From Gammaproteobacteria bacterium UBA1119 (lineage in GTDB: Bacteria; Pseudomonadota; Gammaproteobacteria; Pseudomonadales; Azotimanducaceae), in NCBI GenBank assembly GCA_002313255.1, contig DCBA01000024.1, positions 1 to 35,264 on the forward strand: a DNA stretch of 35,264 nt, written 5' to 3'. A program made the position numbers and the translations under genes. Position 1 is the stretch's first letter. Each line of letters begins with the position of its first letter. Below are positions 17,001 to 25,115 of this stretch, piece by piece. The notes under the pieces were generated by a model. It did no database searches and was not told the DNA's origin. It was given only the letters and a program-made list of their open reading frames with translations.

Positions 17001-17813
17001 TTGATCGAAGATAGTCACCACAAGCACAACTTTCATACCCACACGTTTCGGTGTAAGCACGCGAAAGGAGACGTTGACGATTATTGTCGGCGGGCGCTTG
17101 AACTTGGAATGGAGACGCTTGGTTTTTCTGATCATACGGCTTTGCCGGACGACCGTTGGCTTGTGGCTCGGATGCCGTACGCGGAACTCGATAATTATGT
17201 TGCAGCCATTGACCGCGGTCGTGTCGACTTTCCAGAACTCAAAATATTAAAAGGCATGGAGTGCGAATACGTGCCCGCATTTAAAGCCTTTTACTCGGAG
17301 GAGCTGATCGGTCAATACGGGTTCGAATTTCTCGTGGGAGCGTCACATTTCTTCCTTGATGACGGAGAATGGGTAGGCACATACGGTGGAACGACCGACG
17401 CTGCTAGTCTTCGAGCCTACGCGGACTACACAGTCGACATGATGCGCTCAGGGTTGTTCGATTTCATCGCGCATCCCGACCTTTTCGGTAACTGTTATGC
17501 AACATGGGATGCCGACACGGCCGCGTGCTCAAGAGACATTTTGGAGGCAGCACGCGATCTTGATGTAGGTATGGAGATCAATGCCCTCGGTATGCGCAAG
17601 CAGGCACGACAGAAGACCGAAGATCCGTTCCCGTTGTACCCGTGGAGACCTTTTTGGGAACTCGCAGCGGAGGTTGATGCCCCAGTGATCGTCAATTCTG
17701 ATGCACATCGCCCGGAGGATCTGCAGGGATTGACGGGCCAAGCGTATGCGTTACGGGAAGAATTAAAATTGAGAGAAATGGATATCGAAGCGTTGTGCGC
17801 ACGCGGACACTGA
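17001..17813 (+). CDS. PHP-domain phosphoesterase (histidinol-phosphatase type)
   Basis: A 270-residue PHP-fold protein. Metal-site motifs are visible along the chain: HTH at 12-14 with His20, SDH at 43-45, GMECEY, GASHFF, FIAHPDLF and NSDAHRPEDL. The layout matches the HisJ-type histidinol-phosphate phosphatase branch, and the protein is cytosolic. There is no histidine-biosynthesis gene around it, and it sits in a catabolic run, so it may hydrolyse another phosphomonoester. The start is TTG 17001 with GGAG six bases upstream, three bases after the previous stop. The call to PHP is firm; HisJ function is uncertain. Confidence 0.8.
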   Translation: MIEDSHHKHNFHTHTFRCKHAKGDVDDYCRRALELGMETLGFSDHTALPDDRWLVARMPYAELDNYVAAIDRGRVDFPELKILKGMECEYVPAFKAFYSEELIGQYGFEFLVGASHFFLDDGEWVGTYGGTTDAASLRAYADYTVDMMRSGLFDFIAHPDLFGNCYATWDADTAACSRDILEAARDLDVGMEINALGMRKQARQKTEDPFPLYPWRPFWELAAEVDAPVIVNSDAHRPEDLQGLTGQAYALREELKLREMDIEALCARGH

Positions 17814-17859
17814 TCGACGTGTGTCGCGATCATGAGAATACAAACCTAGGAGCTGCCGC

Positions 17860-18654
17860 ATGCAAATAGAACAGATTTGGACCGGGAACGCTTACCGCAA
17901 TTTCAATTATGTGTTGGCGTGCGATGAGACTGGAGAAGCGCTTGCCATCGACCCTCTGGATCACGAGAAATGCCTTGCGAGGGCGCGTGATCGTGGATGG
18001 GAGATTACCCAGATTCTCAACACGCACGAGCACGGCGATCACACTGGCGGCAACGCGGCGATGGTCGATGCGACAGGCGCGAAAGTCCTCGCGCATCAGA
18101 ACGCTGGATCGAAAATTACAGGCATGGATGTCGGGTTGGAAGCCGGGGACGTTGTGAAAATCGGGCGCAGCGTTGAGCTTGTTGCGCTCGATACGCCGGG
18201 ACACACCATGAGTCATATCTGCCTATTGGCGCAAACCGATACACCGGCGCTATTTTCCGGCGACACCTTATTTAATGCGGGTGCGGGAAATTGCCATGGT
18301 GGAGGTCACCCCGAAGAGCTTTATGAAACGTTTGTGTCACAACTAGATCGATTGCCGTCGAACACAGAGATTTATCCGGGCCATGACTACATCACGAATA
18401 ATCTGGCTTTTACGCTGGACCGTGAACCGGACAATCAGGCAGCTTTGCGGCTACTCGAAGAACTCGAAGGATCCTACGATCCAGCGAAACCCCTAGTGAC
18501 TTCGCTTGAACTCGAACGGGACATTAATACGTTTTTTCGCCTAACGAGTCCTACGGTTATTGAACAACTCCGGGAGGCGTTCACCGATTTGCCTGAGCGA
18601 CCGTCACCGAAAGAGGTATTTCTTAAACTTAGAGAATTGAGGAATAGTTGGTAG
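17860..18654 (+). CDS. Metallo-beta-lactamase-fold hydrolase, glyoxalase II-like
   Basis: A 264-residue MBL-fold enzyme. The dinuclear metal motif THEHGDH is at 55-61; further ligands appear in DTPGHT, SGDTLF and PGHDY, the last being typical of hydroxyacylglutathione hydrolases. The C-terminal domain is present but does not look like a standard GloB tail. Family members hydrolyse S-D-lactoylglutathione or other glutathione thioesters. A strong AGGAG site precedes ATG 17860, 46 bp after the PHP gene, so it closes the plus-strand run. With the GST of the divergent operon it could serve a glutathione-dependent step in the same pathway; general methylglyoxal detoxification is the alternative. 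Confidence 0.83.
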   Translation: MQIEQIWTGNAYRNFNYVLACDETGEALAIDPLDHEKCLARARDRGWEITQILNTHEHGDHTGGNAAMVDATGAKVLAHQNAGSKITGMDVGLEAGDVVKIGRSVELVALDTPGHTMSHICLLAQTDTPALFSGDTLFNAGAGNCHGGGHPEELYETFVSQLDRLPSNTEIYPGHDYITNNLAFTLDREPDNQAALRLLEELEGSYDPAKPLVTSLELERDINTFFRLTSPTVIEQLREAFTDLPERPSPKEVFLKLRELRNSW

Positions 18655-18690
18655 TACAACTACTAGAGTGGCGAGAACACAGGATGATTT

Positions 18691-18774
18691 ATGCCTCGTA
18701 AATTTTACGATCAGTGCGCAGAGTCATTGAAAATGGCGTGTCGGTACATGGAACAAGGCGGTTCGAATGAATAA
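18691..18774 (+). CDS. Possible 27-residue leader peptide ahead of the YceI gene
   Basis: ATG 18691 opens a 27-codon frame (MPRKFYDQCAESLK...) that ends in TAA at 18774, eight bases inside the YceI gene. AGGATG stands about five bases before the ATG. The YceI ribosome site (AAGGCGG) lies inside this frame, so translation of the small frame could affect initiation of YceI. The peptide is basic at its start, contains two cysteines and has no membrane segment. I do not recognise it. A frame of this length can occur by chance. Confidence 0.25.
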   Translation: MPRKFYDQCAESLKMACRYMEQGGSNE

Positions 18775-19345
18775 AGCTATTGCTATGACCTTGATGTTGG
18801 CGTGGCCAGCAGGATTACAAGCGGAGTCTTGGGTCCTCGACAACGAATCCTCCCACTTGAACTTTGTGACCGTCAAAGCTGGAGATTTAGCCGAAGTCCA
18901 TCGGTTCAGAACATTATCTGGGGAAGTCTCGGTCGATGGTACCGCAGAAATTTCCATTGACCTTGCCAGCGTGGATACGCTCATACCGATTCGCGATGAA
19001 CGGATGCGCGAACATCTTTTTCAAACCATTCGGTTTCCGGAAGCAATTGTGTCGCTTCAGTTCGATCCAGAACAAATCGCTTCGATAGCGGAGGGGTCAA
19101 GTGGAACGGTACAACTTGATGGTGAACTCAGCATGATGAACCACCGAGTCGCAGTCAGCGCCGATGCAATCGTCGTTCGGTTGACACTGACCCGAGTGCT
19201 CGTTGTTAGTCGTACGCCGGTAGTCGTCAACGCGGCGAGTTTAAGACTGGTGGATGGCATCGAAAAACTGCGCGAACTAGCCAGCTTACCCAGTATCAGC
19301 AAGGCTGTAACGGTGAGTTTCGCCCTTTCTTTCGTAAAACAATAG
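18767..19345 (+). CDS. YceI-family periplasmic lipid-binding-like protein
   Basis: A 192-residue protein with a signal peptide: a basic N terminus, a hydrophobic core (AIAMTLMLAWPAG) and a likely cleavage after LQA at about residue 19. The mature part has the YceI pattern: W-x-LD at its start, a VDTLIPIRDERMREHLF segment (the family's RD.rD..L block) and FPEAIVSLQF. YceI proteins form a lipocalin-like barrel that binds isoprenoid or fatty-acyl chains in the periplasm; several are induced by stress or high pH. An AAGG ribosome site precedes ATG 18767. It is convergent with the luciferase-like gene, 16 bp apart. Confidence 0.8.
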   Translation: MNKAIAMTLMLAWPAGLQAESWVLDNESSHLNFVTVKAGDLAEVHRFRTLSGEVSVDGTAEISIDLASVDTLIPIRDERMREHLFQTIRFPEAIVSLQFDPEQIASIAEGSSGTVQLDGELSMMNHRVAVSADAIVVRLTLTRVLVVSRTPVVVNAASLRLVDGIEKLRELASLPSISKAVTVSFALSFVKQ

Positions 19346-19361
19346 CGACATTCCCGTACGT

Positions 19362-20366
19362 TTAGAGCAATTCCTCGGCTAGAAACCTGAGCGTGTCCAT
19401 GTCTTGCGTTCCAACATTCAATTGGGTGACTGGACTATCTTTCCACGCTTCAAGCCGCTCTCGTATGCGTTCTTTAGGACCGACCAATGCGATTTCATCG
19501 GCTAGCTGATCCGGCACCGCAGCCATCGCCTCGTCTCGGTGACCTGTCATAAACAACTCTTGTATTCGGTCGGCGTCCTCAGCGAAACCTAGTCTCCCGA
19601 TATGGTCCTTGTGGACGTTAAATGACTTGGCTCCCATTCCACCAACGTAGAAGCCAACGTTCTGCTTGATTTGGGCGAGCCCTCGATCAACGTTCTCGTC
19701 AACGATTACCGGCACACTTGCCGCTATGTCGAAGTGAGGGGGTCGGTGAGCGAGGGAATCCTCGTAGACGTCCATCATGCGGTATGGCGAGAGGAACATG
19801 GGGATCCAGCCATCGCAAAGTTCGGCCCCAAGGGCGACGTTTTTCGGCCCTTCGGCACCTAAATAGAGGGGGATATCGGGTCGAACCGGGTGTTGAATGA
19901 GCTTTAGCGGTTTTCCTAGCCCGGTGCCTCCCTGATAGGGCATTTGGTAGTGGTCACCAGCGAAGGAAACCGGCTGATCTCGAGCGACAATATTGCGGAA
20001 AATACTGATCCATTCGCGAGTGCGCGCAAGAGGTTTAGGGTAGGGTTGGCCGTACCAACCTTCGACCACTTGCGGTCCTGAGACACCAATGCCGAGTTTC
20101 AGTCGGCCGTTGGACATGTAGTCGAGGGTGATCGCATGCATGGCAGCGCTCGCCGGTGAGCGTGCTGAAATCTGCATGATGGATGTACCCAGGTTGATTG
20201 TTGACGTATGCGCACCGATCCATGCCAACGGCGTGAAGCAGTCTGATCCGTAGATTTCGTGGCTCCAGATAGTGTCGTAGCCGAGCGCTTCGGCCTCCTT
20301 CGCAAACTCGATAACGGATGCACCGCCTGGAGGACCTAAGGGTCCGATTCCTACTCCCAGTTTCAT
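19362..20366 (-). CDS. Luciferase-like (LLM) flavin/F420-dependent oxidoreductase
   Basis: A 334-residue TIM-barrel oxidoreductase of the bacterial luciferase/LLM superfamily. Recognisable parts are the N-terminal strand MKLGVGIG, the GRLKLGIGVSGP segment, FAGDHYQMPYQGG and PLYLGAEGPKNV. The closest subgroup I recall is annotated as F420-dependent, but FMN use is equally possible in this host; no F420 biosynthesis gene is in the window. I use ATG 20366, which has GGAGA nine bases upstream, rather than the TTG at 20387. The gene follows TesB by 32 bp on the same strand, so the two may be co-transcribed. The substrate is unknown. Confidence 0.82.
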   Translation of the reverse strand: MKLGVGIGPLGPPGGASVIEFAKEAEALGYDTIWSHEIYGSDCFTPLAWIGAHTSTINLGTSIMQISARSPASAAMHAITLDYMSNGRLKLGIGVSGPQVVEGWYGQPYPKPLARTREWISIFRNIVARDQPVSFAGDHYQMPYQGGTGLGKPLKLIQHPVRPDIPLYLGAEGPKNVALGAELCDGWIPMFLSPYRMMDVYEDSLAHRPPHFDIAASVPVIVDENVDRGLAQIKQNVGFYVGGMGAKSFNVHKDHIGRLGFAEDADRIQELFMTGHRDEAMAAVPDQLADEIALVGPKERIRERLEAWKDSPVTQLNVGTQDMDTLRFLAEELL

Positions 20367-20398
20367 GCTTCGCGTTCTCCAGTCCAAGTTTCGTTGAA

Positions 20399-21271
20399 TT
20401 ATACGTCGTCACGCCAACGCATGAGGCCTTCCTGCGCGCAACTGGCAATGAGTTGCCCGTCTTGATCGTAAAATCGGCCGCTCGCCAATCCACGCCCGGA
20501 TCCAGTCCACTCGACCGATTGTTCGAACAGTAGCCATTGATCAGCTCGAGTTTTTTGGTGAAACCACATGACGTGATCCAGACTGGTGCCATCGAAATTC
20601 CGGTCTTGCCAACGCATCCCGTGCGGTAGAAGTACGTGATCGACGAGCGTACTGTCCGAGAGGTAAGCGAGTCCCGCCTCGTGGTGGACGGGCTCGAGAG
20701 TTAAGTTGTCTGCGACGCGCATCCACATGAGTTGATCATCAACTATCGGAATACCCCGTTCACTGTTTGGAGGATTGATATACAAGATCTCGTATGGCCT
20801 TGCTCCACCGTCCCATTCGATTTCGTTGCTCCGCCCCATGTCGCGACTGAAATCGTTGTGGGTGTAGTTGATTTCCTCTGGACTTGGTACGTCGCTCATG
20901 GAGCGCGCCGCGTACGAGAAACCCGTCGTAGGCGTCGTAAAAGACGCCGTCATCTTGAATAGTTCTCTATCCTGTTGCAGAGCCTGTATTTCGCGGACAC
21001 TGAACGTACGGCCGTCCCGGACGACCGTTACATCGTAAAAAGTTTTTTTATCGACATCGCCGGGCCGAAGGAAGTAGGCATGGAGAGAGTGGATTGTTCG
21101 ACCGTCTGTCGGAACGGTTCTCTGCGCGGCACAGATTGCTTGGGCTAAGAACTGACCCCCGAAAACGCGGTTACCACCCTCAGGAGCCGCTGGCCCTTCG
21201 CAACGGAGGATATCGATCGGCGCGAGCTCCAAGAGCTTCCGAAAGGCGCCTTTGTCCGAACGACGTATCAT
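20399..21271 (-). CDS. tesB: Acyl-CoA thioesterase II
   Basis: A 290-residue double-hotdog thioesterase, the usual TesB length (E. coli 286). RVFGGQFLAQA is at 35-45 and LHAYFLRPGD at 64-73 in the first hotdog. In the second, the E. coli catalytic set Asp204-Thr228-Gln278 lines up with Asp206 (SDST), Ser230 (TSLDH) and Gln280 (QEG), so the Thr is a Ser. It hydrolyses medium- to long-chain acyl-CoA to free acid and CoA in the cytosol, which would relieve CoA trapping when acyl-CoA catabolism stalls. The ATG at 21271 lacks a clear ribosome site. Divergent from the EthD-type gene. Confidence 0.93.
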   Translation of the reverse strand: MIRRSDKGAFRKLLELAPIDILRCEGPAAPEGGNRVFGGQFLAQAICAAQRTVPTDGRTIHSLHAYFLRPGDVDKKTFYDVTVVRDGRTFSVREIQALQQDRELFKMTASFTTPTTGFSYAARSMSDVPSPEEINYTHNDFSRDMGRSNEIEWDGGARPYEILYINPPNSERGIPIVDDQLMWMRVADNLTLEPVHHEAGLAYLSDSTLVDHVLLPHGMRWQDRNFDGTSLDHVMWFHQKTRADQWLLFEQSVEWTGSGRGLASGRFYDQDGQLIASCAQEGLMRWRDDV

Positions 21272-21433
21272 GGAATAACGCTAACAGAGAACGTTTTTAA
21301 TCGCAGTTGCGTATTGTTGTTGGCATCCTTTGAGGGTTGCATGACTCAGTCAACGAAAACCTGCTATTGGACTAAATCAGAAGAAGGATTTCGCCGCTAC
21401 CGAATGGCTGACATCGCAAAATGAGGAGGGGCT

Positions 21434-22168
21434 ATGAACACTTATAAAGAAACGCCAGGGGCGAAGATGATTTACCTTATTCGCCGTAAACCGGATACGT
21501 CTCGAGAGGAACTCGTGATGCATTGGTTTGCAAACCATATGCCGTTCGTCATCGACGGCCAAAAGGAAGCGGCAAAGTCGGGACGGCGACACGCGACAAA
21601 GTACACGGCTCTCCTGTTCGATGCGGATCGTGAGGGTAATTATCCGTGGGACGGTATGGCGCAATTGTGGTGGAATGCACCGCTGCCCATACCGGACGTC
21701 GCGTTTGGTACCGAGCCGACGGATATGTTCCAAGTAAATGCGGAGCCCTATTTACCCTGGGCAACTCGTGAATATGTTGTGATTGACGGCCAGGAGCAAC
21801 TGACGACGACACCCAACCGGATGAATGCGGAATATCCTTGCACTCGATCCGGTTTTTTCCGAGTCAGTTTTCTCGTGAAGGCGTTTGCGCAAGTCGATTA
21901 CGCCTCATTCTTTGATCATTGGCTACGCGTACACGTGCCCAATGTGAAACGGACGATGGAGGAGGTGGGCGGATTTCGCTACGTCGTGAGCCACAGTATT
22001 GATCCCGAACAAGAACAATATGCGGGCCTAGCCGAACTATATTTCCATGACGCGAGCGCTTGGGACGGTTATCAGGACACGATTGAATCGGATGGCATGG
22101 AAGAGTGGGTTGATGGAACCGGTATGCTTGTACTTCGGGGTCAGACGGAGATGGTGGGTATTCCATAA
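21434..22168 (+). CDS. Tandem EthD-type dimeric alpha/beta-barrel protein
   Basis: A 244-residue protein made of two ferredoxin-like halves. The first has MIYLIRRKPDTSREELVMHW with the motif HWFANHMP at 30-37; the second, after residue 140, repeats the pattern with HWLRVHVP at 162-169. The shared H-W-x3-H-x-P is the EthD signature. EthD proteins are needed for ether degradation in some actinobacteria with unclear chemistry; related proteins act as cyclases or monooxygenase helpers on polyketide-like rings. The gene has an excellent GAGGAGGGG site before ATG 21434 and is followed 45 bp later by the BCCT transporter. Function is not known. Confidence 0.7.
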   Translation: MNTYKETPGAKMIYLIRRKPDTSREELVMHWFANHMPFVIDGQKEAAKSGRRHATKYTALLFDADREGNYPWDGMAQLWWNAPLPIPDVAFGTEPTDMFQVNAEPYLPWATREYVVIDGQEQLTTTPNRMNAEYPCTRSGFFRVSFLVKAFAQVDYASFFDHWLRVHVPNVKRTMEEVGGFRYVVSHSIDPEQEQYAGLAELYFHDASAWDGYQDTIESDGMEEWVDGTGMLVLRGQTEMVGIP

Positions 22169-22213
22169 TCGCGCGGATGATAGTGTTTCGCGTCAGCGGC
22201 ATACCTCTTAAAC

Positions 22214-23728
22214 ATGGCTGAACTCAATCCGACTATTGACCGATTGATATTTTCCAGTTCCGTTCTCTTGATCGCGGCAGTGTGTTTGTCGATTGCTGTG
22301 ATGCCCGATCGCACGGCTGCGGTGGTTGACACGGCCTATCAATGGATTGCGAGTCGATTCGGACTTGCCTATCAGTGGATGACGATCGGAGCTACGGTCG
22401 TGTTGGTCGTGCTCGCTTTCGGTAGGCACGGGCAATTGCGACTCGGTGGCGAATCCTCTCGACCCGCGTATTCGACTTGGTCGTGGATGGGAATGCTTTT
22501 TTGCGCCGGCATTGGAGCGGGCCTGCTTTATTGGTCAACCATTGAATGGGCCGCCTACCTCGATTCGCCGCCCTTCGGGCTCGCACCGAACTCTATCGAA
22601 GCTTGGGAGTGGGCTCCCACGTACGGAATCTTCCACTGGGGGTTGTCTGCATGGTGCTTGTACTGCCTTCCGACCGTGGCAATTGCGGTTCCCTACTACC
22701 AGCGTCGGATACCATTTTTGCGCTTGTCGACGTCGCTGGTTGGACTTTTTGGGGATGATGTTGTCCAGCGACCGCTGGGGCGATTCGTAGATTTTATTTT
22801 CATCGTCGCATTGGTGGGAGGTACCGGAACGTCTTTGGGTTTGGCGACGCCGATGATAGGCGCCTGTATCAGCCAGCTGGTGGGAATTGAAGAAGCCTTT
22901 TGGATTGACACGGGGGTCGTGGGCATTGCCGTGATTCTCTTTGCTGCCAGCGTTTATGTCGGTCTTGATCGGGGCATTAAGCGCTTGAGTGATCTCAACG
23001 TCAGCCTGGCTGGTGCATTTTTGCTTTTCGTCCTCATCGCAGGACCAACGCTATTTATCTTAAAAGTTGGCACGAACAGTGTCGGACTGATGTTGCAAGA
23101 ATTTTTTCGAATGAATACATGGACAGATCCGATCTTACAGACTGGTTTTGTCGAAGATTGGTCCGTCTTTTATTGGGCATGGTGGATCGCATATGGTCCA
23201 TTTATGGGTCTCTTCGTGACGCGGATATCGAAAGGTCGGACACTAAAACAACTTATCGTTGGGATGGTGGGTTTTGGGACACTGGGTTGTGCCGCCTTCT
23301 ATGTTGTCGTCGGTAATACCGCTATGTGGATGGACATGGGCGGTCTAGTAGACGTTCGAGCGTTGATTAACCAGGGGCAGAATGGAACTGCTATAGCACA
23401 AATTATGGCCGCGTTGCCGCTTGACCCACTGCCGTTGATCGCCTTCATTGTGATGGCGTGGATATTTGTGGCCACAACGTACGACTCGGCCTCATATGCC
23501 ATTGCTTCATCGGCGACGCGCAATCTTACGGAGGGTTCTAACCCGGCCCGATGGCACCGCGTTTTCTGGGCGTTTGCTTTGGCAATATTACCGATCACGC
23601 TAATGATTTTGAATGACCTACGAGCCGTGAAATCTGCGGTGTTGGTCGTTTCGTTACCGCTATTGGCTATTGGCGTGACCATGACCGTCTCGTTATTCCG
23701 AACACTTGAGTCAAATACCGAGCAATAA
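22214..23728 (+). CDS. BCCT-family betaine/carnitine/choline transporter
   Basis: A 504-residue inner-membrane protein with about twelve hydrophobic segments. The glycine-rich helix is FCAGIGAGLLYWS near residue 100, and the family signature is VFYWAWWIAYGPF followed by RISKGRT near 320. BCCT proteins import trimethylammonium or dimethylsulfonium compounds (betaine, choline, carnitine, DMSP), by sodium or proton symport or by exchange. There is no long cytosolic C-terminal osmosensor domain of the BetP type, so a role in nutrient uptake is more likely than in osmoregulation. The site before ATG 22214 is weak. It follows the EthD-type gene by 45 bp and may share its transcript. The substrate is not visible. 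Confidence 0.93.
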   Translation: MAELNPTIDRLIFSSSVLLIAAVCLSIAVMPDRTAAVVDTAYQWIASRFGLAYQWMTIGATVVLVVLAFGRHGQLRLGGESSRPAYSTWSWMGMLFCAGIGAGLLYWSTIEWAAYLDSPPFGLAPNSIEAWEWAPTYGIFHWGLSAWCLYCLPTVAIAVPYYQRRIPFLRLSTSLVGLFGDDVVQRPLGRFVDFIFIVALVGGTGTSLGLATPMIGACISQLVGIEEAFWIDTGVVGIAVILFAASVYVGLDRGIKRLSDLNVSLAGAFLLFVLIAGPTLFILKVGTNSVGLMLQEFFRMNTWTDPILQTGFVEDWSVFYWAWWIAYGPFMGLFVTRISKGRTLKQLIVGMVGFGTLGCAAFYVVVGNTAMWMDMGGLVDVRALINQGQNGTAIAQIMAALPLDPLPLIAFIVMAWIFVATTYDSASYAIASSATRNLTEGSNPARWHRVFWAFALAILPITLMILNDLRAVKSAVLVVSLPLLAIGVTMTVSLFRTLESNTEQ

Positions 23729-23827
23729 CCGTTGCTCAGGTTGTGTCAGGGCGCTTCGTTCCTCAACCACAAAAACCAATTGGCGTCAGAGACCACCGTT
23801 TTCGATAGCGTACTGGTAGGTCGTACG

Positions 23828-24100
23828 CTAATCCCTCGGACCCGCAGGCTGCGAATACCCTCCCTCGACTTGGGATTGAACACTATCGGATTGAAGCCGC
23901 CACTGGCGTCGTTTCATGCACACACGCTTTTTGAAATGCGTCCCGGCCCGCGTCATCCGCTTGCAGATTACTTGGTTGTCTTTTTTAGCCGCCACCGTTT
24001 CGCTCGTCTGATTCTCGGACGATTTGTCTGGACCCTTTTCATCTGCGATCGTTGTGGTGACGACCATAATTGCCGCGATTCCGAAAACGGCGAACTTCAT
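23828..24100 (-). CDS. Small secreted cysteine-containing protein
   Basis: A 90-residue product with a likely signal peptide (MKFAVFGIAAIMVVTTTIAD), then a Lys/Ser/Glu-rich linker and a basic core NQVICKRMT..GTHFKKRVCMKRRQW with Cys46, Cys61 and Trp67. I recall similar short periplasmic proteins of unknown function in gammaproteobacteria with a CKR...G(S/T)xxKKRVC...W pattern. The two cysteines, 15 residues apart, could form a disulfide. A weak GGAAA tract precedes ATG 24100. The opposite strand also has a frame here (23732-24250), but it lacks recognisable features. The gene stands alone between the convergent BCCT gene and the hotdog pair. Confidence 0.6.
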   Translation of the reverse strand: MKFAVFGIAAIMVVTTTIADEKGPDKSSENQTSETVAAKKDNQVICKRMTRAGTHFKKRVCMKRRQWRLQSDSVQSQVEGGYSQPAGPRD

Positions 24101-24183
24101 GGAATTTCCGATAATTCGTTAGGGTTGCGCTTTATACCACGGCTTCACATCGTAATTGCGGTCTCGGCAATTTCGACGGTGGG

Positions 24184-24606
24184 CTATGACGCGGCGGGTA
24201 ACTGGACGGTTGCGGTCCCGAATACCCGCGTTTCTTCCTGCTCATTCTGAATGGTTAAATCCAATACCACCTCGCCGTTCTCTTCGTCGATGTCGGTAAC
24301 GACTGCCGTTACGGTGTGCTCGTGGTCGGCGAGTACGGGCGCTCTAAATACGGTATCGATGTACTTGATCTTTCCTCGTGGTGCCCAACGGTGAATCATG
24401 CTGGTTAGAAACCCCATGCCCATGATCCCTGGGACCAGGGCGCCAGGCAATCCTTGAGCTCGAGCTTTGCTGTGGTCCTCAAACCTTCCGCTGCCGGAAT
24501 ATCCAACTGCATGAGCGAAACTACGTGTTGCTTGGAGCGATGTATCGGGTTGCCAGGGGGTGATTTCGTCTCCGAACACGACGTCGCCGATGGTTTGTAC
24601 GGTCAT
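24184..24606 (-). CDS. MaoC-like hotdog protein (C-terminal half of a split dehydratase), catalytic His not seen
   Basis: A 140-residue single hotdog protein of the MaoC/R-hydratase type. The segment YSGSGRFEDHSKARAQGLPGAL corresponds to the family's D-x-N-P-x-H-x-D...A...G block, but the catalytic His position is a Phe and the Asp of the dyad is also not obvious; the later hG motif reads VPG. It may therefore be a structural partner, a thioesterase or a dehydratase with a shifted site. Its start overlaps the stop of the upstream hotdog gene by four bases (24603-24606), so the two are translationally coupled and probably form a heterodimer like the two halves of a fused FAS1-type dehydratase. 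Confidence 0.7.
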   Translation of the reverse strand: MTVQTIGDVVFGDEITPWQPDTSLQATRSFAHAVGYSGSGRFEDHSKARAQGLPGALVPGIMGMGFLTSMIHRWAPRGKIKYIDTVFRAPVLADHEHTVTAVVTDIDEENGEVVLDLTIQNEQEETRVFGTATVQLPAAS

Positions 24607-25046
24607 TTGTCGGGTCGCTCCCTGATGACCTGGCGCGAATCCGTTGTGGCAAGGTGTTCGCCGCTGTCATTGTATAATTGCATTCGGGAAACCAGAAAGA
24701 TCATCCGCCCCGACCTACCGCTTTTGGCATAGATGTCGTGCAAATGGGTTTTACCCGTGAGCTTTATGCCAGGACGAACCGGCTTGATGCAGGCGACGGC
24801 TTTACCGCCGTCCATGGAAATGCCGCCGAGTTTCGGAAAGTCGATAGGTAAACGACGACCGGACGCGAGGCTTGCTAGGATCGGGGCACAAGCTTCGAAA
24901 TTGGGGTCTGTGGTATCGATAAACTCTGATCGAGTTTCTCCTGAAGTCTTCGCGACTGTTGCGGACTGCTCGGCGTCGATCACGAAACCGGTTCGGTCGA
25001 ACTCGAGGTCCAGGAACTTGGACCTCAAATCATCGATATCGGTCAT
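24603..25046 (-). CDS. FAS1-like dehydratase / MaoC N-terminal hotdog protein
   Basis: A 147-residue single hotdog protein that resembles the N-terminal, usually non-catalytic half of MaoC-type double-hotdog dehydratases: a TSGETRSEFIDTTDPNFEACAPILAS helix region, then HDIYAKSGRSGRMIFLVSRMQLYNDSGE in the sheet. I prefer ATG 25046: AGGAG lies eight bases upstream, while the ATG at 25052 would be only two bases away. The gene lies 69 bp downstream of the second nitronate monooxygenase-like gene and overlaps the next hotdog gene by four bases, so a three-gene unit is likely. An acyl-CoA substrate fits the fold and context. Confidence 0.7.
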   Translation of the reverse strand: MTDIDDLRSKFLDLEFDRTGFVIDAEQSATVAKTSGETRSEFIDTTDPNFEACAPILASLASGRRLPIDFPKLGGISMDGGKAVACIKPVRPGIKLTGKTHLHDIYAKSGRSGRMIFLVSRMQLYNDSGEHLATTDSRQVIRERPDK

Positions 25047-25115
25047 GTGCATGTCTCCTGATTGACCCAGGCGTTGGATTGCAACGTCACACTGAACATC
25101 CTGTCGCGGATCAGG

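Noticed and set aside
23732..24250. Plus-strand frame of 172 codons after the BCCT gene
   Set aside because: It overlaps the small secreted protein on the minus strand and runs into the hotdog gene; the product has no signal peptide or recognisable motif.
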